Part shown: positions 8,160 through 15,945 of the stretch, in pieces
Layout: every line of letters begins with the position of its first letter
Position numbering within the stretch: the first letter of the stretch is position 1
Virus record (IMG/VR): IMGVR_UViG_3300020419_001305
Location: 1-64,000 of that record
DNA: 64,000 bases
Source of the DNA: a virus
Strand: one strand, 5' to 3'
The notes under the pieces: generated by a model
What the model was told of the DNA's origin: nothing
Databases searched by the model: none
Seen by the model: the letters and a program-made list of their open reading frames with translations, nothing else
Made by a program: the position numbers and the translations under genes

Positions 8160-8591
8160 ATGTACGAGTATAAATGCAAAATACTTAGAGTGGTAGATGG
8201 AGATACAGTTGATATTGATATTGACTTAGGGTTTGGAATGTGGATGCATAAGGAACGTGTTCGTATGATGGGCATAGATACTCCGGAATCAAGAACAAGA
8301 GATAAAATTGAAAAGAAATTTGGCTTAGCATCAAAGGCAAGACTAAAGGAATTACTACCGATTGGATCAATACAACATTTAAAAACAGAAATTGATAGGA
8401 GCGGAGAAGATGCTAGAGGTAAGTTCGGACGTATACTTGGAGACTTTCTTATTGAAGGAAATGCTGTAACCGAGCAAATGATTACAGAAGGTTATGCTGT
8501 TGCCTATCACGGCCAGAACAAAGACGAAGTAGAACAAGCTCACTTAAATAATAGAGAGAAACTTATTAAAGAAGGAAAAGTGATCCTATGA
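8160..8591 (+). CDS. thermonuclease-like nuclease (SNase family)
   Basis: 143-residue secretion-signal-free nuclease of the staphylococcal nuclease fold, which cleaves DNA or RNA with Ca2+. Motifs: VVDGDTVD near residue 10, VRMMGIDTPES (the catalytic Arg and Glu region) and GKFGRILGDF (second catalytic Arg region). The frame is open from 7995, but ATG 8160 follows GAGGGAG and gives the usual N-terminus, so I reject the extension. The stop overlaps the following start. A role in host DNA degradation is inference. Confidence 0.88.
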   Translation: MYEYKCKILRVVDGDTVDIDIDLGFGMWMHKERVRMMGIDTPESRTRDKIEKKFGLASKARLKELLPIGSIQHLKTEIDRSGEDARGKFGRILGDFLIEGNAVTEQMITEGYAVAYHGQNKDEVEQAHLNNREKLIKEGKVIL

Positions 8592-8890
8592 TAAACGGAA
8601 TAACATATATTTTATTAGCAACATTATTTTATACCGCCACACCAGACATTAAAGAAAATCTATACAGTTGGCAACTGAACTTCAGTAGTTACGAAAAATG
8701 TACAACATTTTTTGATCAATTTGGAGATAAACTTTTGAACGGTGTAATGGACCATGGTAAAAAGAAATATGGCAAAGATGTTGGAGTAGAATATATGTCA
8801 TGTGCTATGGTAAGGGTTGATCCACAAGCATTAATCAATGGATTCACAGAGCCTGAAATTTTAGGGCAGAAAGTGGTTTACCAACAATGA
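8588..8890 (+). CDS. hypothetical secreted-like protein
   Basis: 100 residues. The start overlaps the nuclease stop. The N-terminus (INGITYILLATLFYTATP) is a short hydrophobic stretch that could be a signal peptide or anchor. Two cysteines in the mature part (KCTTFF, MSCAMV) could form a disulphide. It resembles the next gene in size, hydrophobic start and Cys spacing, suggesting a tandem pair. Function unknown. Confidence 0.7.
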   Translation: MINGITYILLATLFYTATPDIKENLYSWQLNFSSYEKCTTFFDQFGDKLLNGVMDHGKKKYGKDVGVEYMSCAMVRVDPQALINGFTEPEILGQKVVYQQ

Positions 8891-9147
8891 AATTTTTAAT
8901 AGTAGCAATAATGGCTTTGACTTATACAAACGGTGATAGAAATATCTTTGTGTTTACTCATACAGACTTTGATACATCACAAAAATGTGTCCAATATGTA
9001 CAACAAAATTCACAAGGTTTGATGTATAAATTAAGAGCCGAATTTCCAAATGACAAATTGGATAGGATTATGTGTGTTCCAGAAGAAAACGTTGAGAAGA
9101 TTTTGGAACAATCTAAACCAATAATTGACGAAGGTCAAAAAATCTAA
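8887..9147 (+). CDS. hypothetical secreted-like protein
   Basis: 86 residues, starting inside the stop of the previous gene. A short hydrophobic N-terminus (KFLIVAIMALTYT) is followed by a soluble part with two cysteines (QKCVQYV, IMCVPEE). It has the same layout as its upstream neighbour and as small proteins at 29134 and 31709. Function unknown. Confidence 0.7.
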   Translation: MKFLIVAIMALTYTNGDRNIFVFTHTDFDTSQKCVQYVQQNSQGLMYKLRAEFPNDKLDRIMCVPEENVEKILEQSKPIIDEGQKI

Positions 9148-9156
9148 CCAAAACAG

Positions 9157-9185
9157 TTGACAGATGTTGCACTTTATTATATAGT
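9157..9185 (+). promoter_or_regulatory. sigma70-type promoter
   Basis: TTGACA (9157-9162), 17-bp spacer, TATAGT (9180-9185), upstream of the small HTH gene. Confidence 0.75.
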
Positions 9186-9221
9186 GTAACTATGTTTATA
9201 AAAGATAAACTTAAAACAACT

Positions 9222-9239
9222 AGAGCTCTTCTGAGCTCT
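9222..9239 (+). terminator. leader hairpin followed by T-run
   Basis: AGAGCTC and GAGCTCT form a perfect 7-bp stem around TTCT and are followed by ATTTTT. It lies about 30 nt into the predicted transcript and just before the ribosome-binding site of the HTH gene. It could be an attenuator or a weak intrinsic terminator. Confidence 0.5.
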
Positions 9240-9263
9240 ATTTTTAATAAAGGAGGCCCAATG

Positions 9264-9527
9264 ATGGCAACTAAATCAATAAACAAAGGTTCAACTTACT
9301 ACAGAGTAGGTTCACAAAACCAACAAATCCTAGCAAACTACTGGGGTACTGGAAAAACTTTCACACTAGAAGGTTTGAAAGATAAATTAGACATAGCATC
9401 TCCAGGTGCTAGAATCTCTGAATTAAGAGATAATGGTTTCAACGTAAAAGCTAAACCACAAAACGGTGGAGCGGTTGGAAGACCAGTTCTTGAATACCAA
9501 ATTTCAAGAAGAAGAACTTTTGCGTAA
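9264..9527 (+). CDS. small winged-helix DNA-binding protein (HTH_39-like)
   Basis: 87-residue protein. The segment TLEGLKDKLDIASPGARISELRDNGFNVK has the helix-turn-helix layout of phage HTH_39-type domains, ending in a basic tail (SRRRTFA). A DNA-binding or regulatory role is likely; the target is unknown. AAAGGAGG at about 9249-9256 sets the start at ATG 9264 (7 nt) or ATG 9261. The longer open frame from 9192 would begin at the transcription start and is not favoured. It has its own promoter and leader hairpin, so expression is probably regulated. Confidence 0.75.
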   Translation: MATKSINKGSTYYRVGSQNQQILANYWGTGKTFTLEGLKDKLDIASPGARISELRDNGFNVKAKPQNGGAVGRPVLEYQISRRRTFA

Positions 9528-9541
9528 TTAACCAAAAGAAC

Positions 9542-9570
9542 TTGACATCTGCGCCTGTTAATGTTATTAT
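9542..9570 (+). promoter_or_regulatory. sigma70-type promoter
   Basis: TTGACA (9542-9547), 17-bp spacer, TATTAT (9565-9570). A second TATAAT lies at 9573-9578. It serves the gene at 9602. Confidence 0.75.
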
Positions 9571-9601
9571 TATATAATATTAATAGGCAGGAGCAGGCGC
9601 G

Positions 9602-10051
9602 ATGACAATGCATTTACAAAGAGGACTTACGACTCTTAATACAAAAAAACGTAAGGCATCTAAAAGAAAGCCAGACAGTTATTATATGGATGGCTGGCGT
9701 AAACAAAATAAATTTTACAAACAAAAAAATCTTCCTACAATGTCATTAGAAGAATATATTGATTATATTCATGGGGTGTACAAGCCTAAGGTAGAACCAC
9801 GTGCGGTTTCAGTTCCTTGGCATCATACAGATTCTAATTACAGAAGAGATACATCAGACGTTCCTAGCCATAGTTCAGGACACGGAATAGGTACTGCTAC
9901 TAAAAAGCCAGCAATGGAATATACTGGTGAACGAAGACTAGTTGGCATTGCTATGATGCACAAAAGTAATTTGGTTCCAGTATTTGCTGATGACGATGAT
10001 AAAAATGGATCAAAACAAGCAACAGAGATAGCACAGATGAGGAGAAACTAA
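9602..10051 (+). CDS. hypothetical protein
   Basis: 149 residues, preceded by GGCAGGAGCAGGCGC. The N-terminal 40 residues are very basic (TKKRKASKRKPDS). The C-terminal half has low-complexity Ser/His/Gly-rich stretches and an acidic DDDDK segment. No catalytic motif recognised. The stop overlaps the start of the cell-wall hydrolase gene. Confidence 0.7.
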   Translation: MTMHLQRGLTTLNTKKRKASKRKPDSYYMDGWRKQNKFYKQKNLPTMSLEEYIDYIHGVYKPKVEPRAVSVPWHHTDSNYRRDTSDVPSHSSGHGIGTATKKPAMEYTGERRLVGIAMMHKSNLVPVFADDDDKNGSKQATEIAQMRRN

Positions 10052-10671
10052 TGTTGGAGTATTGCAATTCTATTAGAGTATTTAAATATTATATGAAACT
10101 AATATCTAAATTCTTACTTACATTAAGTTTAATCTTTGTAACCATTCCTATGTCATTTGCTTCTGCTATTACATTACAGAACGCAGTTGAGGGAGAGCTT
10201 TATTCTAACTCATCTCATCCTGAATTATACTGTATGGCTATGAATATTTACTTTGAAGCTAAATCAGAACCAAAGGCAGGCCAATATGCCGTTGCTGATG
10301 TTACTTTAAATCGTGTAAATGACAGTAGATATCCTAATTCTATCTGTGAAGTGGTATTACAAGGACCTACTCGTGAAAGTTGGAAAACACGAAAAGACGA
10401 AACACTGACTAACGAAGAAAGGAAGTTTTACCCTGTGAAACATAGATGCCAATTTTCTTGGTACTGTGACGGTAAAGCTGATACTGTAAAGGACGGTGAT
10501 GCTTGGCGTAAAGCCCAAGAGTATGCTTATCGGATTGTAGTAGAAGGAAAATACAGAGGTATTACTGAAGGTTCAACTCACTACCACGCCACTTATGTAA
10601 GTCCTAAGTGGGCACCGCAACTGGATTTGGTAGGAAGAGTAGGAAGGCATATATTTTATAGATGGCCATAA
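10051..10671 (+). CDS. cell wall hydrolase, SleB/CwlJ type
   Basis: 206 residues. A hydrophobic segment (ISKFLLTLSLIFVTIPMSFASA, residues about 18-39) is a signal peptide or anchor. The following domain carries YCMAMNIYFEAKSEP and AVADVTLNRV, the signature of the Hydrolase_2 family, with the likely catalytic Glu in YFEA. This family cuts peptidoglycan. GAGGAG precedes ATG 10051; an alternative start is ATG 10093, which would give a conventional signal peptide. It is followed by a second peptidoglycan hydrolase, so both probably act in lysis or wall access. Confidence 0.87.
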   Translation: MLEYCNSIRVFKYYMKLISKFLLTLSLIFVTIPMSFASAITLQNAVEGELYSNSSHPELYCMAMNIYFEAKSEPKAGQYAVADVTLNRVNDSRYPNSICEVVLQGPTRESWKTRKDETLTNEERKFYPVKHRCQFSWYCDGKADTVKDGDAWRKAQEYAYRIVVEGKYRGITEGSTHYHATYVSPKWAPQLDLVGRVGRHIFYRWP

Positions 10672-11345
10672 AACTTTGGAAAAAGATTCCTCAACGAATT
10701 AGATCAATATTTTTATTAACCTGCTTTTGGTTTTTTAGTGTCACCGTGGCTTACATGGTTGGCACTTCACAGCCTAATAAATGGGTTGTTGCTGAAATCA
10801 CAAAAACAGTACAAAACAAAGTTCAATCAGAATGGAAAGAATACGGATTCTTTGAACCTGAGATGAGTTATAATAGCAACATAACTTTTATTAAAGCAGT
10901 AACAAAATGTATCGACTACGTAAACTTAACTACGCCGGTTGAACAACGTGTACCAAGAGAAATAATTGTCGCTATGGCTGTGATTGAAACAGGATATGGT
11001 ACAAGTAGATTTGCTATCAAAGGTAACAATCTATTTGGTATAAGAACGTGGAGCAAAGATGTTGCCCAACTGAAACCAAAAGACAATCCCGACGTGGAAT
11101 GGGGAGTGAAACAATACATAACCAAATGCCAATCTGTAAAAGATATGGTTTCTATTATAAACAGATTACCTGTATATGCGGATTTTAGGGATCTAAGAGA
11201 GCAACAATTAAACACAGGTGACAAAGATATCATTGCTCTAGTGCCTCTTTTAAGTGAATGGAGCACCAATCCAAACTACACAAATCTAATAATTTCAAAG
11301 ATTAACAAGGTTCAAAACATTTTGGCAAAAAAAGTTTCCAAATAG
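10662..11345 (+). CDS. glucosaminidase-domain peptidoglycan hydrolase (Bax/FlgJ-like)
   Basis: 227 residues. A single transmembrane segment near residues 15-32 (IFLLTCFWFFSVTVAYMVG) anchors a periplasmic domain. PREIIVAMAVIETGYGTSRFA with the catalytic Glu, then KGNNLFGI, are typical of the glucosaminidase fold that cleaves the glycan strand. It overlaps the preceding hydrolase gene by 10 nt. No holin candidate is obvious directly beside it, although several small membrane proteins occur elsewhere in the window. Confidence 0.88.
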   Translation: MAIKLWKKIPQRIRSIFLLTCFWFFSVTVAYMVGTSQPNKWVVAEITKTVQNKVQSEWKEYGFFEPEMSYNSNITFIKAVTKCIDYVNLTTPVEQRVPREIIVAMAVIETGYGTSRFAIKGNNLFGIRTWSKDVAQLKPKDNPDVEWGVKQYITKCQSVKDMVSIINRLPVYADFRDLREQQLNTGDKDIIALVPLLSEWSTNPNYTNLIISKINKVQNILAKKVSK

Positions 11346-11347
11346 TC

Positions 11348-11376
11348 TTGACTTTTGCACTTTATTATCGTATAAT
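11348..11376 (+). promoter_or_regulatory. sigma70-type promoter
   Basis: TTGACT (11348-11353), 17-bp spacer, TATAAT (11371-11376), upstream of three lipoprotein genes. Confidence 0.8.
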
Positions 11377-11428
11377 GTAATTAATAATGTAACTCGTTCA
11401 CAACGAACGTAATGAAATGGAGGCTTTT

Positions 11429-11941
11429 ATGAAAGGCATTTTAAAATTAGGCGCATTAGTAACAGTAGTAGGTATGCTTCAAGCATGTTCAGGTATGGTT
11501 ACAATCGCTGAACGTGAAGACTATGCTCAACCGAAATGGTACGCCAACTGTGTTGAGAGTGGAACCACTGGCTGGTTCTGGTGGAAAGAAGAATATGCTT
11601 ATGCCTGTGGAGCAGGTGTTAGTGTTTTCGCACAAGCGGCTGAAGAGCAAATGTATGCTATCGCAATGAATAACTTTGCTAAAAGAATTAACAGTGAAGT
11701 AAACTCTAATACAAATCTAAAATTTATCGATAACAACGGAAAAGAATCTAGAGCAACAAGCACTACGATTTCTTATGTAGTTAAAGATACAACTATTAGA
11801 GAGCATATCGCTAAAGAAACAGGTACTTTTAAATACCAAGGTAAGATGTTTACCTTTGTAAAACTGAGGATGCCAAAGAACGTTTTTGACGAACTCATCC
11901 AGGAGGCAAAAAGTGCGAAAGTTTCCGTGGCAACTAATTAA
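11429..11941 (+). CDS. lipoprotein, LPP20-like
   Basis: 170 residues. The signal peptide ends in the lipobox MLQAC, so the mature protein is probably lipid-anchored. The rest, with AQAAEEQMYAIAMNNFAKRINSEV and a strand-rich C-terminus, resembles LPP20-type lipoproteins. ATG 11429 is chosen because GGAGG lies 5 nt upstream; ATG 11417 is in frame but has no RBS. It is the first of three consecutive lipoprotein genes. Confidence 0.8.
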   Translation: MKGILKLGALVTVVGMLQACSGMVTIAEREDYAQPKWYANCVESGTTGWFWWKEEYAYACGAGVSVFAQAAEEQMYAIAMNNFAKRINSEVNSNTNLKFIDNNGKESRATSTTISYVVKDTTIREHIAKETGTFKYQGKMFTFVKLRMPKNVFDELIQEAKSAKVSVATN

Positions 11942-12266
11942 TCCGGTAATTATCGCGGGAGCAGTCATGGCTTTGAGTGCCTGCTCTTCGCACAATAAAC
12001 CTGTCATGTCACAGTTTCAGCCACAGTACTGTCATCAGACTACAACCATTAACACAAATAATGGACAGACTGTAAACAGTAAAGGCTTAACAGAATGTAC
12101 AGACAATCCAAAGAATAAACACTTCTTAGCTTACAGTGGTATTGCTAAGACATGTAGGGAGCATTTTTATGAAATTTGGCTTAACGGAAAGGCAGTTAAA
12201 CAACGTGGCTTTGTGTGTCAAAAACTCGACGGTAGTTGGGAAATCGTTAATCATCCTTATAACTAG
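11913..12266 (+). CDS. lipoprotein with 17-kDa-antigen-like domain
   Basis: 117 residues from a GTG start placed 6 nt after AGGAGG (11901-11906). The frame also opens at ATG 11886 without an RBS. The signal peptide ends with lipobox ALSAC. The C-terminal CREHFYEIWLNG plus GFVCQKLDGSWEIV resembles the C-terminal domain of alphaproteobacterial 17-kDa-type surface antigens (CRE...AC...DGSW.IV). It overlaps the genes on both sides. A cell-envelope role is likely; function unknown. Confidence 0.75.
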   Translation: MRKFPWQLINPVIIAGAVMALSACSSHNKPVMSQFQPQYCHQTTTINTNNGQTVNSKGLTECTDNPKNKHFLAYSGIAKTCREHFYEIWLNGKAVKQRGFVCQKLDGSWEIVNHPYN

Positions 12267-12669
12267 TTTGTTTTTAACGGCTTGTGGTGCTACATCGCAA
12301 CAGTTTAGTACAACTAGTGTAAGCACAGGAGCAAGTACGGCTCAATACTATCATTCTAAAAATAGTATGTTGGGTCTTGGATTAAATTACTTTAAATGGA
12401 CCTATCATATGATGGAACCGTATGATAGGGAACAACAACAACATGCGATATTTTTCGCACTTAATAATCTACAAAACGGACAAACGACACGTTGGTACAA
12501 TGGAAATACTGGGGCTAAAGGCGCCGTACAGGTAGCTATGACATATCCACAAGGAAGTGGTTACTGTAGGGTCCTAATGAGTCAAATCTATTACAAGAAC
12601 AAGCAAAGAGACTTCAAAGAGACTGCTTGTATTAACAGTATTGATAACACCTGGCGTTTCGTCCGATAA
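12169..12669 (+). CDS. lipoprotein with 17-kDa-antigen-like domain
   Basis: 166 residues if started at ATG 12169, which follows AGGGAGC; the frame is open from 12136. A hydrophobic segment ends in lipobox FLTAC, giving a long n-region. The C-terminal YCRVLMSQIYYKN...ETACINSIDNTWRFV repeats the CR...AC...W pattern of the gene before it, so the two are probably paralogues. The first 98 bases overlap the previous gene in another frame, a spanin-like nesting, although the sequence does not look like a spanin pair. Confidence 0.72.
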   Translation: MKFGLTERQLNNVALCVKNSTVVGKSLIILITSLFLTACGATSQQFSTTSVSTGASTAQYYHSKNSMLGLGLNYFKWTYHMMEPYDREQQQHAIFFALNNLQNGQTTRWYNGNTGAKGAVQVAMTYPQGSGYCRVLMSQIYYKNKQRDFKETACINSIDNTWRFVR

Positions 12670-12672
12670 ATA
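12666..12672 (+). promoter_or_regulatory. late-promoter-like box ATAAATA
   Basis: ATAAATA overlaps the stop of the third lipoprotein gene, 22 nt before the start of the 674-residue membrane protein. Confidence 0.5.
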
Positions 12673-12693
12673 TTTAATTAGTAAAGGACGATT

Positions 12694-14718
12694 ATGGCAT
12701 TAGGTATATTAGTATTATTATCTGCTTTAAGTATTTCAGCAGTAGCAATTTATTATAGTATAGCAGGTCTCGTAGCAATATTTGCCGCGGCCGCGATTCC
12801 CATTATGGTAATGGGAACTGTACTAGAAGTAGGAAAACTTGTAACCGCAGTTTGGTTACACAAATATTGGGGTAAGGCCGTATGGTGGCTGAAAACTTAT
12901 TTAAGTGTGGCCGTGGTCGTCCTTATGTTTATCACAAGTATGGGTATCTTCGGATATCTTTCCAAAGCACACATTGAACAAACATCTGCTAGTATAGAAT
13001 CTACAGAAAAGATTAATCAGATCGACACAGAGATTGCCCGTTACACAAACATTGTAACAAGATCTGAAACTAAAATAGATAAGGCAGAAAATGCTGGTGC
13101 TAATAAAAATGACACTATCCAAGATCAGATAGATAGAGAACAAAAACGTATTGATACAGCCTATACAAGAATACAGCCTCTTGTAGATAAGCAAGAGCTG
13201 ATAATAGAAAAGGAAATGGATAGGAAAGATAATAAAATTAAGCCTTATCTTGCCCAGGTATCTAGCATAGATGCTGACTTAGAAACACTTACAAACTTAT
13301 TAAACAGACGTGACAATGAAAGTATTAGACGTTTACAAAGTATAGTAGGAACACGTATTGACGGTACCTACGGTAGTAGAACTGCTAAACAAGTAGAAAA
13401 CTATAGAGATGGACTATTAGCAAAACGTGAAAGTATATTAGAAACTATATTACAAATAGAAGATAAAGAATCATCCTTAGTAATTGCGGCTAATGAAGAG
13501 ATAAAACGACTTAGAGCAATAGCAGAACAGGAAATAGCAGATTCAAATAAAGTAATTAATAAACTCAGATCAGAAATCGGCACAGTTGTAACTGATAACA
13601 GTACTGAATTAGTCCAAGGCGAATTGTTAAAGATCAAAAATGCTAATAATGAAATAGAATTACTAACTGAAGAGAAGTACAAGCTAGAAGCAGAGTATAG
13701 AAAATTAGAAGCTGAAGTAGGTCCTATCAAATACATTGCTGAATTCGTTTACGGTGAAGAAGCAGATAGAGACTTGCTTGAAGAAGCAGTACGATGGGTA
13801 ATTATTTTAATTATATTTGTATTTGACCCATTGGCTGTCTTACTATTAATAGCTAGTCAGTATACCTTTGACTTTGCTAACCCTAAACGCAGGGGGTTGG
13901 CCTGGCGTGAATATGAACAAGCTAGGGCTAAAAAAATTATGGAGAACATAGATGATAAATCAGATACTGACAATACAATTACAGAACCTGAAGATGATGG
14001 ACAAGATCCTAGGGACGAAAAGCGAGACGACCTACAAGAAATTAATGTGGGAAGTGATGAACGAGATAGAGAGACCACTGATGAGCCAAGTGTTCAGCCA
14101 GGGGAGACAGTGGAGGAAACTAAAGAACAGGTTTCTGACAATAAATTAGATAACACTGAAGAGTGGCAAGAGCTTTACGATGATGTCGAAAAAAAAGATT
14201 CCGAGTCATCGGAAGAGTCAAAAACCGATTTAGATAGTTGGAACGAATGGGTAGAGGCCGCAAATAAAGAAGCAGAAAAAGAAGTAGAAAAAGAACCAGA
14301 AGTTATAACAGGTATCGGGGCAGTTAAAGGTACTTTCAAACAAGCAGAAGTAGAAAAACAAAAACAAGAAGAAGTAAAAGATTTAGGTGAAGATATTACT
14401 CCCGAACAGATATCTGAAAGATCTTCTCTTGTACAAAAGTATGATCAAGATAGTGTATGGTCTGAAGCGAAAAGAGTATGGAAATCTAAGCATCCAGATC
14501 AAAATATAAAAGATTGGAAACATGCTTATATTTCAGGCAGGATACATGAACTACCATGGCAACAATACTTAGACTATAAAGATCAAGAAGTACAAAAAGC
14601 ACTTGAAAGTCGTATTAAACCAGATCTCACAGAAGTTATTAATCCAGATGGGTACGAACAAAATGCTGAACAAAGTGAAAAGTCAGTATGGAACAAGATA
14701 CGTGACAAGGACAAATAA
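12694..14718 (+). CDS. large membrane-anchored coiled-coil protein
   Basis: 674 residues. The N-terminus has three hydrophobic segments (about 1-40 and 65-90). A long coiled coil covers about 95-350 and contains, at about 207-238, the motif RRLQSIVGTRIDGTYGSRTA, which resembles a peptidoglycan-binding domain 1 repeat. Another transmembrane segment is at about 367-390 (VIILIIFVFDPLAVLLLIAS). The C-terminal 270 residues are highly acidic and soluble. I recall homologous large proteins in T4-like cyanophages; the function is unknown. An AAAGGACG RBS precedes the start. Confidence 0.85.
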   Translation: MALGILVLLSALSISAVAIYYSIAGLVAIFAAAAIPIMVMGTVLEVGKLVTAVWLHKYWGKAVWWLKTYLSVAVVVLMFITSMGIFGYLSKAHIEQTSASIESTEKINQIDTEIARYTNIVTRSETKIDKAENAGANKNDTIQDQIDREQKRIDTAYTRIQPLVDKQELIIEKEMDRKDNKIKPYLAQVSSIDADLETLTNLLNRRDNESIRRLQSIVGTRIDGTYGSRTAKQVENYRDGLLAKRESILETILQIEDKESSLVIAANEEIKRLRAIAEQEIADSNKVINKLRSEIGTVVTDNSTELVQGELLKIKNANNEIELLTEEKYKLEAEYRKLEAEVGPIKYIAEFVYGEEADRDLLEEAVRWVIILIIFVFDPLAVLLLIASQYTFDFANPKRRGLAWREYEQARAKKIMENIDDKSDTDNTITEPEDDGQDPRDEKRDDLQEINVGSDERDRETTDEPSVQPGETVEETKEQVSDNKLDNTEEWQELYDDVEKKDSESSEESKTDLDSWNEWVEAANKEAEKEVEKEPEVITGIGAVKGTFKQAEVEKQKQEEVKDLGEDITPEQISERSSLVQKYDQDSVWSEAKRVWKSKHPDQNIKDWKHAYISGRIHELPWQQYLDYKDQEVQKALESRIKPDLTEVINPDGYEQNAEQSEKSVWNKIRDKDK

Positions 14719-14726
14719 GTATTAGG

Positions 14727-15116
14727 ATGACTGATACTCTTATTAATTTAATTACATACCCTGACAAACTTTTTAATGATAACAAAAGTATAATTTTGGT
14801 TAATCCAAGTGATATGCTAAAAGAGCATTTCAATTTATTAGCCAAAGATTTAAAAAGTCCAATTAACGTATATCTTTATGAAAACAACGAAACTGAGATA
14901 GAATGGCTTCTAGATGTTTGCCAAAATGTAGATAATATTATACTAGATATTGATAATACCAAAATACAACAGTGGGTAATTGGTTACATACTTAATTTTA
15001 GCAAAACTTTTTACTTGACAAACCAGGTGGGTATGCCTTATAATATAATTAATTCAAATAGAATATATGAGTTCAAACAATTTATGGAAGGAGTAAATTA
15101 TTTTGAGGTACAATAA
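14727..15116 (+). CDS. hypothetical protein
   Basis: 129 residues, soluble, with alternating strands and helices (SIILVNPSDML, NIILDIDNTK) like a Rossmann-type fold, but no motif I can name. Conserved small proteins at this position occur in related phages as far as I recall. Its 3' part contains a strong promoter for the downstream bS21 gene. Confidence 0.75.
   Translation: MTDTLINLITYPDKLFNDNKSIILVNPSDMLKEHFNLLAKDLKSPINVYLYENNETEIEWLLDVCQNVDNIILDIDNTKIQQWVIGYILNFSKTFYLTNQVGMPYNIINSNRIYEFKQFMEGVNYFEVQ
15015..15044 (+). promoter_or_regulatory. intragenic sigma70-type promoter for bS21
   Basis: TTGACA (15015-15020), 18-bp spacer, TATAAT (15039-15044), inside the 3' end of the upstream gene. 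It would start transcription about 50 nt before the TTG start of the ribosomal protein gene. Confidence 0.65.
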
Positions 15117-15369
15117 ATTTAATCGAAGGCACGACAAGAATAAAGAAAAAGAAATTGGAAGTGGCATCTACGTAGAAGTTAGAGGTGGCGATGCTACAAA
15201 AGCAATTAGGATTTTCAAGAAGAAAGTTCAAGACGCAGGGATTATACAAGAGTATAGAGAAAGACAATACTATGTCAAGCCAAGCGAAAAGAAAAGAAAA
15301 GCCAAACAAGCAGGTAGAAAACGTTGGCTTAAGAAACAAGAAAAAAATTTAGTAGATAGAGGTTTCTAA
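15103..15369 (+). CDS. rpsU: ribosomal protein bS21 homologue
   Basis: 88 residues. IYVEVRGGDATKAIRIFKKK, QDAGIIQEYRERQYYVKPSEK and the very basic KKRKAKQAGRKRWLKKQEK tail match bS21, the small-subunit protein near the mRNA exit site that helps initiation. Typical bS21 is about 70 residues; this has a 16-residue N-terminal extension. It uses a TTG start 9 nt after AAGGAG. bS21 genes have been reported in marine phages. Incorporation into host ribosomes to favour phage mRNAs is the usual proposal and is inference here. Confidence 0.9.
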   Translation: MRYNKFNRRHDKNKEKEIGSGIYVEVRGGDATKAIRIFKKKVQDAGIIQEYRERQYYVKPSEKKRKAKQAGRKRWLKKQEKNLVDRGF

Positions 15370-15945
15370 ATGCCCCTAAAGGCTGAAGCATGGTTTCCTA
15401 GTCTAATCTGGTCTGGGTTGCTAGACAACACACACAACGATAAAATTAAAGATTTTGCTTATGAAAGAAAAAAGCAAGATAAAGGTGTAGAACTATCTAA
15501 TTATATAGGGTGGCAAAGCACGTCAATTAGACAAGGTGACGATGACACATTTGATAGACTTGTTGAATCTATAACTTCTAACATAGAAGATTGTAGAAAT
15601 TTAGTTGAACTTCCTGAATTACAACTTTACAATATTTGGATTAATATTAATACTCCTGGAGCATATAACGCCTTACATAATCATCCAGGAAGTGTTTTAA
15701 GCGGTGTTTACTATGTAGAAAGCACAGAAGAGCAGGGTAACATATTCTTTGAAAGAGGCGATAATGCTGAATATTTTTTACCACCTGTACAACAAACTAA
15801 TTATTTTAACGGAACTGCTACATCCTATAAAGCTATATCAGGTGCTATGTATGTATTTCCTAGTTGGTTAAAACATAGTGTACAACCTAATAAAACAGAT
15901 AAAGATAGAATATCAATATCATTTAACTACGGAGTGAAGAAATGA
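15370..15945 (+). CDS. 2OG-Fe(II) oxygenase family protein
   Basis: 191 residues of the phage-common 2OG-FeII_Oxy_5 type. Iron-binding and cosubstrate regions: NALHNHPGSVLSGVYYV (first His motif), FPSWLKHSVQPN (distal His) and DRISISFNYG (Arg for 2-oxoglutarate). It hydroxylates an unknown target, protein or small molecule. It begins immediately after the bS21 stop and overlaps the GMP reductase start. A paralogue lies at 28523. Confidence 0.85.
   Translation: MPLKAEAWFPSLIWSGLLDNTHNDKIKDFAYERKKQDKGVELSNYIGWQSTSIRQGDDDTFDRLVESITSNIEDCRNLVELPELQLYNIWININTPGAYNALHNHPGSVLSGVYYVESTEEQGNIFFERGDNAEYFLPPVQQTNYFNGTATSYKAISGAMYVFPSWLKHSVQPNKTDKDRISISFNYGVKK

Noticed and set aside
11913-12669. The overlapping lipoproteins as a classical Rz/Rz1 spanin pair
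   Set aside because: Both are lipoproteins with antigen-like C-termini, and the inner-membrane coiled-coil partner expected of a two-component spanin is missing.
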